This document shows, one piece after another, positions 1-7,286 of a DNA stretch of 64,000 bases (its first letter is position 1; every line of letters begins with the position of its first letter). Source of the stretch: Nocardioides lijunqiniae. Lineage in GTDB: Bacteria; Actinomycetota; Actinomycetes; Propionibacteriales; Nocardioidaceae. Under the pieces are notes generated by a model. That model had not been told where the DNA came from, made no database searches, and saw nothing but the letters and a program-made list of their open reading frames with translations. The stretch covers positions 62,001 through 126,000 of the forward strand of contig NZ_JACJGM010000006.1 in the NCBI RefSeq assembly GCF_015024225.1. The letters are read 5' to 3'. The position numbers were made by a program, and so were the translations under genes.

Positions 1-510
1 GACGCGGTGGTCATCGGCGACGGCGGCGACTTCGTGAGCTTCGCCGGCAAGTTCGTCGAGCCCCAGCGCCCCGGCGGCTGGCTCGACCCGGGCCCGTACG
101 GCTGCCTGGGCGCCGGACTGGGCGCGGCGATCGCCGCCCGGCTGGCCCGCCCCTCCGCGCAGGTGGTCCTGCTGCTGGGCGACGGCGCGGCCGGCTTCTC
201 GCTGATGGACGTCGACACCCTCGTCCGCCACCAGCTCCCCGTCGTCATGGTGATGGGCAACAACTCCGCGTGGGGCCTGGAGAAGGGGCCGATGCAGATG
301 CTCTACGGCTACGACGTGGTCGCCGACCTGGCGCCCCGGACGGCGTACGACGAGGTGGTGAAGGCCCTCGGCGGCGGCGGCGAGACCGTCACCGACCCGC
401 GCCAGATCGGGGCCGCGCTGGACCGCGCCTTCGCGGCGAACGTGCCCTACCTGGTCAACATCATCACCGACGTCGACGCCGCCTACCCGCGCGCCACCTT
501 CGGGATCTGA
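1..510 (+). CDS. Thiamine-diphosphate-dependent enzyme, C-terminal part (acetolactate synthase-like)
   Basis: The reading frame is already open at base 1, so only the last 170 residues are present; the N-terminal and central domains lie outside the window. The visible part is the C-terminal ThDP-binding domain. It has a GDG motif (residues 58-60 counted from the GTG at base 7), then 24 residues, then NN, which is the classic GDG-X24-NN diphosphate/Mg2+ signature. Proteins of this type form C-C bonds by decarboxylating 2-oxo acids (acetolactate synthase) or act as 2-hydroxyacyl-CoA lyases. The C-terminal part alone cannot separate these. No regulatory-subunit gene follows; the next genes are a GNAT and a thioesterase. 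Confidence 0.85.
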   Translation, partial: DAVVIGDGGDFVSFAGKFVEPQRPGGWLDPGPYGCLGAGLGAAIAARLARPSAQVVLLLGDGAAGFSLMDVDTLVRHQLPVVMVMGNNSAWGLEKGPMQMLYGYDVVADLAPRTAYDEVVKALGGGGETVTDPRQIGAALDRAFAANVPYLVNIITDVDAAYPRATFGI

Positions 511-1010
511 TGCGGCTGCGACGGGCGGCGCCCGACGACTACGACGCGGTCGGGCGGGCCACCGTGGCGGCGTACGTGCCGTTCCTGGGCGACGACGGCC
601 CCCGGTCCGGCTACGCGCTGCGCCTGGCCGACACCGCCACCCGCGACCGCGACGCCGAGGTGTGGGTAGCCGAGGAAGAGGGCGCCGTCCTGGGCTCGGT
701 CACCATCTGTCCCGAGGGCTCGACGTGGGCGCAGCGCGCCGAGCCCGGCGAGGGTGAGTTCCGGATGCTCGCCGTCGACCCCGCCGCGCACGGTCGCGGC
801 GTCGGCCGGGCCCTGCTCGACCTCACCGTCGAGCGCTTCCGCGCCGACGGCGCCCGCGCGGTCGTGCTCGGCAGCCTGGAGGACATGCACGCCGCGCACC
901 GCCTCTACGAGCGCGCGGGCTTCCGGCGGGTGCCGGAGCGCGACTGGCAGCCCGAGCCGGGCGTCCAGCTGCTGTGCTTCCGTCTCCCCCTGACTCCCGA
1001 GGAGCCCTGA
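510..1010 (+). CDS. GNAT family N-acetyltransferase
   Basis: A 166-residue protein whose ATG overlaps the preceding stop codon (TGATG), so translational coupling is likely. It has the GNAT fold order: an N-terminal substrate region, then the acetyl-CoA pyrophosphate-binding segment with R/Q-X-X-G-X-G/A character (HGRGVGRALL, about residues 98-107), and a C-terminal LYERAGF motif typical of the family. It should transfer an acetyl group from acetyl-CoA to an amine. The substrate cannot be read from the sequence. Together with the ThDP enzyme and the thioesterase that follows two bases later it forms a tight three-gene unit. Confidence 0.85.
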   Translation: MRLRRAAPDDYDAVGRATVAAYVPFLGDDGPRSGYALRLADTATRDRDAEVWVAEEEGAVLGSVTICPEGSTWAQRAEPGEGEFRMLAVDPAAHGRGVGRALLDLTVERFRADGARAVVLGSLEDMHAAHRLYERAGFRRVPERDWQPEPGVQLLCFRLPLTPEEP

Positions 1011-1011
1011 C

Positions 1012-1395
1012 ATGGACGCCGCCCTGACCTTCACCGTCACCGACGCCGACACCGCGCAGGCCGTCGGCTCCGGCAGCCTCCCGGTGCTGGGCACCCCCCG
1101 CCTGCTGGCGTGGATGGAGGCGGCCACGTGCGCCGCCATCGACCCGTCGCTGCCCGAGGGCTCGACCAGCGTCGGCACCCGCGTCGCGCTGGAGCACACG
1201 GGCGCCAGCCCCGTGGGGCAGGTGCTCGAGGTGAGCGCCTCGGCGTCGTACGTCGACGGGCGACTGCACCGCTTCACCGTCGCCGCTCGCCACGCCGAGT
1301 CGGGGGCTCCCGGCAAGGTCGTGGCCACCGGCGAGGTGACCCGCGTGGTGGTCGACTCCGCGAAGTTCCTGAGCCGGATTTCTCCTGCGGTGTGA
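1012..1395 (+). CDS. Hotdog-fold thioesterase, FlK-like
   Basis: A 127-residue single hotdog domain. The segment TPRLLAWMEAA near residue 27 and the block VGTRVALEHTGASPVG near residues 54-69 resemble the fluoroacetyl-CoA thioesterase (FlK) group and small acyl-CoA thioesterases. The conserved Glu-His-Thr stretch lies where FlK has active-site residues. Predicted role: cytosolic hydrolysis of an acyl-CoA. The start is two bases after the GNAT stop, so it is the third gene of the same unit. The true substrate is unknown; fluoroacetate resistance itself is improbable without other context. Confidence 0.75.
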   Translation: MDAALTFTVTDADTAQAVGSGSLPVLGTPRLLAWMEAATCAAIDPSLPEGSTSVGTRVALEHTGASPVGQVLEVSASASYVDGRLHRFTVAARHAESGAPGKVVATGEVTRVVVDSAKFLSRISPAV

Positions 1396-1453
1396 AGTCT
1401 GGGAAACTGACCCTTGGCCCTCAGCGGGTCGCGACCCGATTCGAGGAGGAACC

Positions 1454-1528
1454 ATGGGCAAGACCGGACGCAAGCGCCGCGCGCGCAAGAAGAAGGCCGC
1501 CAACCACGGCAAGCGCCCCAACGCCTGA
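1454..1528 (+). CDS. 50S ribosomal protein bL37 (24 aa)
   Basis: A 24-residue, extremely basic peptide beginning MGKTGRKRRARKK and ending NHGKRPNA, preceded by an excellent ribosome binding site (GAGGAGGA at 1442-1449, five bases from the ATG). Length, composition and the C-terminal NHGKRPN signature match bL37, the small 23S-rRNA-bound protein first seen in mycobacterial ribosome structures and widespread in actinobacteria. It should bind rRNA in the large subunit. It is monocistronic here, with a terminator-like hairpin 25 bases after the stop. Genes this short are easily missed. Confidence 0.85.
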   Translation: MGKTGRKRRARKKKAANHGKRPNA

Positions 1529-1552
1529 GCGCACCGCTCGGCAGTTGCACTG

Positions 1553-1577
1553 AACCCCCCGCCACCGGCCGGGGGTT
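1553..1577 (+). terminator. Rho-independent-type hairpin after bL37
   Basis: The stem AACCCCC / GGGGGTT encloses an 11-base loop 25 bases after the bL37 stop codon. There is no long T tail, as is common in high-G+C actinobacteria. Confidence 0.6.
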
Positions 1578-1601
1578 CGTTGCACTACGGGGCCGCCGCC
1601 C

Positions 1602-1703
1602 CGGTGACGTTTCCCCAAGGTATGCAGCCGACGTGTCACTTCCCGGGCGCTGCAGACCGAGGGAAGTGACGTCTTCCCTGCATACCTTGGTGAAACATCA
1701 CCG
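1602..1703. repeat. 102-bp imperfect palindrome between convergent genes
   Basis: The two 51-base halves are inverted copies. A perfect 13-bp outer stem (CCAAGGTATGCAG at 1615-1627 with its complement at 1678-1690) and a perfect 10-bp inner stem (GTCACTTCCC at 1635-1644 with 1661-1670) are embedded in it, and the extreme ends (CGGTGA / TCACCG) also pair. It lies between bL37 (+) and the TerD gene (-) and contains the TerD stop codon. It may act as a bidirectional terminator. Its size and nested conserved blocks also suit a dispersed palindromic element. I found no second copy in this window. Confidence 0.8.
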
Positions 1704-2270
1704 TGCGACGTACGGCCGCAGCGCCTGCACCGACTCGGTGGGCAGCTTGACGGCGATGCCGTCGCCGAGGGCGACGAGTGCCCAGCCGGCACCGTCGCGC
1801 ACGAGCTTGGCCATGACCATGCCGGTCTCGGGCACGCCGGCGGTGATCCGGAAGCGCGCGAACTCCTCCTCGTGCTCGTCGACGAGCCGCACGTAGGCAC
1901 GGTCGATCCAGGTGAGGCTGTGGCCCTGGTAGCTGCTGACGAGCAGGATGATCGTGTCGACGGGGCCGTGGACGCGCTCGAGGTCGACCGTGATCACCTC
2001 GTCGTCGCCCTCCCCCGAGCCGGTCGTGTTGTCGCCGAGGTGGACCACGGAGCCGTCACGGGTGCGCAGGTTGTTGTAGAAGGCCAGGTCGAAGAGCTGG
2101 TCGCCCGCGAACTGCACCGCGGAGGCGTCCAGGTCGACGTCGGGCGCCCCGGTGCCCATCATCCCGGCCGTGGGGATCTTGTCCCAGCCCAGACCCACGT
2201 GCAGGCGGGTGCGCGGCCGCCCGTCGTCGGTGGTCAGCGCCAGCTCCTGGCCCTTGGTCAGCTCGATCAC
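1698..2270 (-). CDS. TerD family protein
   Basis: A 190-residue single-domain TerD protein. It shows the family landmarks GLGWD (about residues 27-31), DLDASA (about 46-51) and the calcium-binding acidic stretch HLGDNTTGSGEGDDE (about 77-91). TerD/CABP-type proteins bind Ca2+ and are linked to tellurite resistance and general stress responses; their biochemical role is still unsettled. No other ter genes (terB, terC, terZ) are nearby, so this is a lone TerD, common in actinobacteria. The gene is convergent with bL37 and its last codons lie inside the 102-bp palindrome. Confidence 0.9.
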   Translation of the reverse strand: MIELTKGQELALTTDDGRPRTRLHVGLGWDKIPTAGMMGTGAPDVDLDASAVQFAGDQLFDLAFYNNLRTRDGSVVHLGDNTTGSGEGDDEVITVDLERVHGPVDTIILLVSSYQGHSLTWIDRAYVRLVDEHEEEFARFRITAGVPETGMVMAKLVRDGAGWALVALGDGIAVKLPTESVQALRPYVAR

Positions 2271-2337
2271 GCTCGGGTCCTCACGTCGGTGGTGCCTCCG
2301 AACGTACCCGCCACGCCGAGACGTCTAGCCTCGGCTG

Positions 2338-3272
2338 GTGCCTCCCCGCTCCCCGCTGCCGCCGCGCCACGGGCTCAGCGCCGCCTGGTTGCGGACGCCG
2401 GACCGTGAGCCGGCCGGCGACGTCGCGCCGTGGTCGACGATGGGCGACTGGCTGCGGCACCGTCTCGACGGCCGCACGGACGTCGAGGGCATGCTGGAGG
2501 ACGAGCGGTTCGTGTACGACGACCTGCGGGTCGTGCGCGACGGCGACCCCTACCGGCCGCACACGTTCGTGTGGTTCCACCGCGACCTGCGCGAGGAGGT
2601 GGAGGTGCCCGGCACGCTCGACGTGCTGCACCGCGACGAGCGGATCGTGGTGGTGGACAAGCCGGCGTTCCTCTCCACCATCCCCCGCGGCCAGCACGTG
2701 CGGCAGAGCGTGGTGGTGCGGCTGCGCGACGAGCTCGGGTTGCCGGAGCTCTCGCCGCTGCACCGCCTCGACCGGGTCACCTCCGGCGTGCTGCTCATGG
2801 CCACCGAGCAGCGTTGGCGCGGCGCCTACCAGGTGATGTTCGAGCACGGCACCGTGCGCAAGACCTACCGCGCGCGCTCGCGCCGTGGCGCGTCGACCTC
2901 GAGCTGCCCACGACCGTGCGCGACCACGTCCGCAAGACCCGTGGCGAGTGGCGGGCCGAGGTCGTGCCCGACGCGCCGGTGAACGCCGAGACGCTCGTCG
3001 AGCTGGAGTCGCGCGCCGGCGACCTGGCGGTCTACCGGCTCACGCCGCGCACGGGCCGGACCCACCAGCTGCGGCTGCACCTGCACGGTCTCGGCATCCC
3101 GATCGTCGGCGACCCGCTCTACCCGGTCGTGCGGGAGACCTCCGTCGACGACTTCACCCGACCGCTCCAGCTGCTCGCCGCGGAGCTCGCCTTCACCGAT
3201 CCCGTCGACGGCACGGCCCGTCGGTTCGTCAGCCGCCGACGCCTGCCGCTGACGCCCGTGGACGCTGGGTAG
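2338..3272 (+). pseudogene. RluA-family 23S rRNA/tRNA pseudouridine synthase, frameshifted
   Basis: Two consecutive reading frames together encode a normal RluA-type enzyme of about 310 residues. The first frame (from GTG 2338) carries the catalytic motif HRLDRVTSG (about residues 141-149) and runs to KTYRA. The homologous continuation LAPWRVDLELP, then the RTGRTHQLRLH motif and GDPLYP, is in another frame that runs to 3272. The break falls in an alternating CG run at 2869-2877. Removing two bases (2875-2876) restores the frame exactly. The gene may be truly inactivated, or this may be an assembly or sequencing error in a GC run. A TAGCCT box six bases before the GTG suggests a leaderless transcript. 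Confidence 0.8.
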
Positions 3273-3301
3273 GCTGCGCGGACCGAGGACAGGGGTAGGA
3301 C

Positions 3302-3601
3302 ATGGTGGCGAGCCGATCGGCCCGCGAGCGAAAGGCCGCAGCCGAGGCGGGGCCACTGGCGAAGGTCAGGATCGACGTCGACGAGCAGGACCAGTTCGTC
3401 TACAAGATCTCCTGCACCGAGTGCACCGTGCGCGGGCACCTGCAGTGGTCGGCGTACCGGCCCGGCGAGGACAACGGCTTCATGGCCTCCATGGACCGCT
3501 GGACCTTCCACCTCGTCGAGCGCCACCCCGGCGCCGAGGCGCCGTGCCTGGCCTACCTGGACGCCGCCCAGCAGCGCCTGCACGAGCGCCGCGGCCAGTA
3601 G
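3302..3601 (+). CDS. Conserved hypothetical protein, 99 aa
   Basis: A small soluble protein starting at ATG 3302. Its N terminus is basic and Ala-rich, followed by a compact domain with a Cys-X2-Cys pair (SCTECTV, about residues 38-44), a WSAYRPGED segment and a third Cys near residue 81. The Cys pair suggests metal binding or a redox role, but this is inference. I do not recognise the family and there is no membrane segment. It follows the damaged pseudouridine synthase on the same strand and is convergent with the MBL hydrolase gene, ten bases away. Confidence 0.7.
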   Translation: MVASRSARERKAAAEAGPLAKVRIDVDEQDQFVYKISCTECTVRGHLQWSAYRPGEDNGFMASMDRWTFHLVERHPGAEAPCLAYLDAAQQRLHERRGQ

Positions 3602-3610
3602 CCGTCCCGG

Positions 3611-4330
3611 TCAGGCGCTGTCGGCCGCCCGACGGGCGTCCCGCTCGACGGCGGCGAGGTCGCCGCGCCACGGAGCGCCGTGGCCGGGAAGCACCCAGGT
3701 GGCGTCCAGGCCCGCGAGCCGTCCGAGCGAGTCGAGCGCCTGGGCGGGGTCGTCGGTGAACGGAGCGGGGCCGAGCCCGGTGCGGCCGGTGAGGACGTGC
3801 CGCGTGGTGAGGGCGTCACCGACGAAGACCGCCTGGGCCACCGGCACGTGGATCGCGACGCTGCCCGGCGAGTGCCCGGGCATGCCGATGATGCGCGGAG
3901 CACCGGGCAGGTCGAGGACGTCGCCGTCGGCGACCTCGGTCACCTCCGTGAGGTACGTCGTGCGCCAGCCGCCCTTGCTCATCGCGTAGGAGGCGAAGCG
4001 CAGCAGCGGCCCCAGGCGCTTCGGGCCCATGGCGGTGGGAGGCTTGTCGCCGGTGCGCGCCCGCTCGGCGTCGGCCGCGTGCACGAAGACCGGGACGCCG
4101 TGGTCGCGCCGCAGCCGCTCCGCGAAGCCGATGTGGTCGCCGTCGCCGTGGGTCAGGACGAGTCCGCGGACGTCGTCGAGGGTGCGGCCCATGGCCTTCA
4201 GCTCGGCGCGCAGCTCGCGCCAGTGGCCGGGCAGGCCGGCGTCGATGACGGTCACGCCCTCGTCGGTGTCGATCAGGTAGGCCGCGACGACGTCGTTGCC
4301 GATGCGGTGCAGGTGCGGGGCGATCTTCAT
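3611..4330 (-). CDS. MBL-fold metallo-hydrolase
   Basis: About 239 residues with the metallo-beta-lactamase signature THGDGDHIG (HXHXDH-like, here with Gly for the first His of the usual pattern), a downstream GMPGHSPGSVAIH histidine, GDAL aspartate, and a C-terminal LPGHGAPW histidine. These would hold a dinuclear metal centre for hydrolysis of an ester, thioester or lactone. I chose ATG 4330 because GAGGAG stands seven bases before it. A longer in-frame ATG at 4360 abuts the operator and lacks a binding site. The gene is divergent from a TetR gene, and two palindromes sit between them, so the TetR probably controls it. Confidence 0.85.
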   Translation of the reverse strand: MKIAPHLHRIGNDVVAAYLIDTDEGVTVIDAGLPGHWRELRAELKAMGRTLDDVRGLVLTHGDGDHIGFAERLRRDHGVPVFVHAADAERARTGDKPPTAMGPKRLGPLLRFASYAMSKGGWRTTYLTEVTEVADGDVLDLPGAPRIIGMPGHSPGSVAIHVPVAQAVFVGDALTTRHVLTGRTGLGPAPFTDDPAQALDSLGRLAGLDATWVLPGHGAPWRGDLAAVERDARRAADSA

Positions 4331-4360
4331 GGTGGGCTCCTCGGAGGGCGTGGTAGACAT

Positions 4361-4399
4361 GGCTACGGTAGTTAGCCATGATGGCTACTGTCAATAGCC
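4361..4399. promoter_or_regulatory. Paired TetR-type operators
   Basis: Two 17-bp palindromes with identical arms: GGCTA-N7-TAGCC at 4361-4377 and again at 4383-4399. Their centres are 22 bp apart, two helical turns, which would place two dimers on the same face. They lie between the MBL gene and the TetR gene and probably cover both promoters. Confidence 0.8.
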
Positions 4400-4416
4400 T
4401 TCCGAGAGGACATTCC

Positions 4417-4941
4417 ATGCCCGCACCCGAACGCACCTCGCTGGCCGACATCGTCGCCGCCGGCTGCGACCTCCTCGAGGGCGGCGGCCGGGCGCACGTG
4501 ACCATGCAGGCCGTGGCGCAGCGGGTCGGCGTGAGGGCGCCGTCGCTCTACAAGCGCGTCCGCGACCGCGACGCCCTGCTGCGCCTGGTCGCCACCGCTC
4601 ACATCGACCGCCTCGTGGAGCGCCTCGACCCCGCGGACACCACGATCGCCGGCGTCGCCCGCACCTTCCGCGCCTACGCCCAGGAGCAGCCGGAGGGCTT
4701 CCGGCTGATCCTGTCCTCGATCGCCGACGCGGAGTCGCTCGCACGCGCGACCTCCGCGATCCTGCAGGCGGCCGAGGCCCTGGTCGGACCGGCTGAGGCG
4801 CTGGACGCGGCCCGACTCGTCACCGCCTGGACCACGGGCTTCATCACGATGGAGCTCGCGGGCGCGTTCCGGCTGGACGGGGACCTGGACCAGGCGTTCG
4901 ACTACGCGCTGGAGCGGCTGCAGGTCGCGCTCACCCGCTGA
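4417..4941 (+). CDS. TetR/AcrR family transcriptional regulator
   Basis: A 174-residue repressor. The N-terminal helix-turn-helix (about residues 29-49, TMQAVAQRVGVRAPSLYKRVRDR) is followed by an all-helical ligand domain ending FDYALERLQVAL. The C-terminal domain resembles the TetR_C_33/WHG type. I chose ATG 4417 because GAGAGGA stands six bases upstream; an earlier ATG at 4378 lies inside the operators. It is divergent from the MBL hydrolase and probably represses both genes through the paired GGCTA-N7-TAGCC sites. The inducer is unknown; a substrate or product of the hydrolase is an obvious guess. Confidence 0.88.
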   Translation: MPAPERTSLADIVAAGCDLLEGGGRAHVTMQAVAQRVGVRAPSLYKRVRDRDALLRLVATAHIDRLVERLDPADTTIAGVARTFRAYAQEQPEGFRLILSSIADAESLARATSAILQAAEALVGPAEALDAARLVTAWTTGFITMELAGAFRLDGDLDQAFDYALERLQVALTR

Positions 4942-4958
4942 GAGGGACGCGACCGCCC

Positions 4959-5438
4959 TCAGGCGCCGTCGGCCGCTCGCTCGAGCTCGGCGACGTCCAG
5001 CTTGCCCATGCCGAGCATGGCCTCCATGGTCCGGCGCGCACGCTCGGGGTCGGGGTCGTCGAGCAGCTCCTCCAGGCGGTGCGGCGTGATCTGCCAGGAC
5101 AGACCGAAGCGGTCCTTGAGCCAGCCGCACGGACCGGGCTCTCCCCCGTCGGCCGTGAGCGCCTCCCAGAGCCGATCGACCTCCGCCTGGTCGGCGCAGT
5201 CGATGACGAAGGACATCGCCTCGTTGAACCTGAAGTCGGGGCCACCGTTGAGCCCCTGGACGCGCTGGCCGGCGATCGTGAAGTCGACGACCAGCACCAT
5301 GCCCGCCGGTCCCGCGGGGGTCTCCGCCGGGGACCGCCAGACCTTGTCGACGTGGCTGTCGGGCAGCAGGCTCGCGTAGAAGGTGGCCGCCTGCTCGGCG
5401 TCGCCGTCGAACCACAGGCAGGGGAAGAACGCGCTCAT
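4959..5438 (-). CDS. VOC family protein (PhnB/3-demethylubiquinone methyltransferase-like fold)
   Basis: A 159-residue vicinal-oxygen-chelate protein of the PhnB-like subgroup. Landmarks: CLWFDGDAEQAATFYASLLPDS at the N terminus, GGPDFRFNEAMSF in the middle, CGWLKDRFGLSWQITP near residue 105, and a C-terminal KLDVAELERA. It lacks the full metal triad of glyoxalase I, as usual in this subgroup, so catalysis is uncertain. Some relatives are misnamed as methyltransferases. A GAGGAG box precedes the ATG. It is convergent with the TetR gene. Confidence 0.85.
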   Translation of the reverse strand: MSAFFPCLWFDGDAEQAATFYASLLPDSHVDKVWRSPAETPAGPAGMVLVVDFTIAGQRVQGLNGGPDFRFNEAMSFVIDCADQAEVDRLWEALTADGGEPGPCGWLKDRFGLSWQITPHRLEELLDDPDPERARRTMEAMLGMGKLDVAELERAADGA

Positions 5439-5493
5439 CGGGTGCTCCTCGGGTCGAGGCCGCGGCGGGTCCGCGGACCGCTACCTGGTGAGA

Positions 5494-5508
5494 CTGCGAC
5501 CGTCGCAG
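5494..5508. terminator. Short hairpin after the HAD gene
   Basis: A perfect 7-bp stem (CTGCGAC / GTCGCAG) with a single central base lies just beyond the stop of the HAD gene, between it and the VOC gene. It is small, so this call is weak. Confidence 0.35.
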
Positions 5509-5512
5509 ATTC

Positions 5513-6199
5513 TCAGCGGTCCCGCATGCTCAGGAGCCTCGCCAGCGACGTGAGGTCGGCCGCGACGTGGTCGAACCTGCGTGCATACGCCGCCATCAGG
5601 TCGGGCGAGCTCGACGCCCGGTCGACGTACGCCGTCCGGAAGCCGTGCCGCGCCGCCGCGTCGAGGTCCCACGGGTGAGCGGCGACGAAGACGCACTGCC
5701 GGACGTCCAGGTCGAGGGCGCGCACCAGGTGCTCGTACATGCGGGGATCGGGCTTGTAGGCGCCGATGGTCTCCCCGGAGACCAGGCTCGTCCAGCGCAG
5801 CCCCGCCGAGCGCGACATGGCGTGCGCCTGGGCGGTCCCGGCGTTGGTGAGCGCGACGAGCGCGAGCGACGGCGCGAGTCGCCGCAGGGTGTCGGCCACC
5901 TCGGGGAACGGCTCGAGCTGTCGGCCGGAGCCCACCAGCCGGGCGACCTGGGCTTCGGTGAGCCGCTCGCCCATCTCGGCCGCTGCGGCCGCGACCGCCT
6001 CGGCGCTGACCGCCTCCGCGACGGCGTAGGGACGTCGTCGCTCGCGCATCGCGAGGGTCGCCGCCTGCGACAGCTCCTCCCAGCGGGCCACGAGCTGCAC
6101 GGCGGGGGCGCCCACCACCTCCTCGGCCGCAGCCAGCCGACCGCCGTCCTCGTCGAGCAGCGTGCCGAGGACGTCGAACACCAGGGTGGTCGTGCTCAC
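5513..6199 (-). CDS. HAD-family hydrolase, haloacid dehalogenase type II-like
   Basis: A 228-residue HAD enzyme. Motif I is FDVLGTLLD (nucleophile Asp about residue 9), motif II is LTNAG (about 121-125), motif III is the Lys of YKPDP (about 157), and motif IV is AAHPWDLDAA (about 178-187). Use of Val rather than Asp two residues after the nucleophile and the AAHPWDL stretch are typical of L-2-haloacid dehalogenases rather than phosphatases. Predicted activity: hydrolytic removal of halide from 2-haloacids. The gene starts 45 bases after rsrA on the same strand, so it may be read from the sigR promoter. Confidence 0.82.
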   Translation of the reverse strand: MSTTTLVFDVLGTLLDEDGGRLAAAEEVVGAPAVQLVARWEELSQAATLAMRERRRPYAVAEAVSAEAVAAAAAEMGERLTEAQVARLVGSGRQLEPFPEVADTLRRLAPSLALVALTNAGTAQAHAMSRSAGLRWTSLVSGETIGAYKPDPRMYEHLVRALDLDVRQCVFVAAHPWDLDAAARHGFRTAYVDRASSSPDLMAAYARRFDHVAADLTSLARLLSMRDR

Positions 6200-6244
6200 G
6201 ACGTCACCCTGCGGGCGGTGCGAGTGATGGGAGAGCCTCAGTGC

Positions 6245-6523
6245 TCAGTGCTCGGTGATCTGGACCTGGACCTCGCGCAGCCGGAAGAGCACGCGCTCGC
6301 GCAGCTCGAGCGGCGCCGTCTCGGAGCAGGACCGGGCGACGACGGACTTCACCGTGCGCTGGAGGTCGTACTTGACCAGGCACGGGTTGCACGTGTCGAG
6401 GTGCTCGCGGACCGCGGAGCAGTCGGCCTCGTCGAGCTCGTTGTCGATGAAGTAGACGATCCGCTCGAGGTAGTCGGCACACTCCTCGCGCGAGATCTCG
6501 TCGGGGTGCTGGTGCTCGCTCAT
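6245..6523 (-). CDS. rsrA: Redox-sensing zinc anti-sigma factor RsrA
   Basis: A 92-residue protein with the ZAS anti-sigma motif: a Cys near residue 15, and HLDTCNPC (His-X3-Cys-X2-Cys, about residues 41-48). In Streptomyces RsrA, thiol oxidation forms a disulfide, releases zinc and frees the sigma factor. The ATG overlaps the sigR stop codon (ATGA), which keeps the two proteins in balance. Its length and its position directly after sigR match the Streptomyces rsrA and mycobacterial rshA arrangement. Confidence 0.93.
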   Translation of the reverse strand: MSEHQHPDEISREECADYLERIVYFIDNELDEADCSAVREHLDTCNPCLVKYDLQRTVKSVVARSCSETAPLELRERVLFRLREVQVQITEH

Positions 6524-7194
6524 GACTGGCCTCCGTCGTGGCCGACCCGGAGCAGGTCGTTGGTGCGGACGTAGTCGGACAGCATGTCGCGCAGCTGGCG
6601 ACGGCCGCGGTGGAGCCGCGACATCACGGTCCCGATGGGGGTGTCCATGATCTCGGCGATCTCCTTGTAGGCGAAGCCCTCGACGTCGGCGAGGTAGACC
6701 GCGAGGCGGAACTCCTCGGGGAGCCGCTGCAGAGCGTCCTTCACCTGGGAGTCGGGCAGGTGCTCGAGCGCCTCCATCTCGGCGGACTTCAGGCCGCTCG
6801 AGCTGTGAGACTCCGCGCGGGCGAGCTGCCAGTCCTCGACGTCCTCGGACATCGACTGCTGCGGCTGGCGCTGCTTCTTGCGGTAGGTGTTGATGAAGGT
6901 GTTCGTCAGGATCCGGTACAGCCACGCCTTGAGGTTGGTGCCCGGGCGGAACTGGTGGAACGACGAGTAGGCCTTCGCGAACGTCTCCTGGACGAGGTCC
7001 TCGGCGTCGGCGGGGTTGCGGGTCATGCGCATCGCCGCGGAGTACAGCTGGTCCAGGAACGGCAGCGCGTCGCGCTCGAAGCGCGCGGTGCGGTCGGCGT
7101 CGGTCTCGGTGGCGACGTCGATGTCGGCGTCGGCCGGGCCCGTGGCCTCGGGGTCGTTGAGGTCGACGTCAGCGTCGACGGGAGTGTCAGTCAT
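6520..7194 (-). CDS. sigR: ECF RNA polymerase sigma factor SigR/SigH (thiol-oxidative stress)
   Basis: About 224 residues from ATG 7194. Sigma region 2 ([20 protein letters not shown] and AYSSFHQF...[12 protein letters not shown]) is followed by a linker with KKQRQPQQS and region 4 ([17 protein letters not shown] with the helix-turn-helix to [10 protein letters not shown]). It should direct RNA polymerase to thiol-stress promoters. I chose 7194 because GGGGGA lies just upstream and a TAGGCT box is at 7203-7208. In-frame ATGs at 7248 and 7260 could give a longer isoform, recalling Streptomyces sigma-R'. A GGAAT-N18-GTT box upstream implies positive autoregulation; rsrA follows with a 4-base overlap. 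Confidence 0.93.
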   Translation of the reverse strand: MTDTPVDADVDLNDPEATGPADADIDVATETDADRTARFERDALPFLDQLYSAAMRMTRNPADAEDLVQETFAKAYSSFHQFRPGTNLKAWLYRILTNTFINTYRKKQRQPQQSMSEDVEDWQLARAESHSSSGLKSAEMEALEHLPDSQVKDALQRLPEEFRLAVYLADVEGFAYKEIAEIMDTPIGTVMSRLHRGRRQLRDMLSDYVRTNDLLRVGHDGGQS

Positions 7195-7202
7195 CGTCCC
7201 CC

Positions 7203-7208
7203 AGCCTA
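7203..7208 (-). promoter_or_regulatory. Housekeeping-type -10 box of sigR
   Basis: TAGGCT, read on the minus strand, lies eight bases before the chosen sigR start. Together with the distal sigma-R box it gives sigR two promoters, the arrangement known in Streptomyces. Confidence 0.5.
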
Positions 7209-7260
7209 GCCGGGGGTCCACCGGGACCGGTCTTTCGAGTAGCGCCATCACGAAGGGCAT

Positions 7261-7286
7261 AACCTCTCATCGGCGCGCGTCATTCC
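7261..7286 (-). promoter_or_regulatory. Sigma-R autoregulatory promoter of sigR
   Basis: On the minus strand GGAAT (7286-7282), exactly 18 bases, then GTT (7263-7261). This is the published sigma-R/sigma-H consensus without mismatch. It lies in the 3' end of the upstream hydrolase gene and overlaps that gene's stop. Transcription would begin near 7254. Confidence 0.88.

Noticed and set aside
4361..4377. Longer starts for the MBL hydrolase (4360) and its TetR (4378)
   Set aside because: Both ATGs abut or fall inside the operators and lack ribosome binding sites; 4330 and 4417 have good ones.
3611..5438. Mobile or horizontally acquired island around the TetR/MBL/VOC genes
   Set aside because: Base composition and codon use match the flanks, and no integrase, transposase or repeat boundary is visible.
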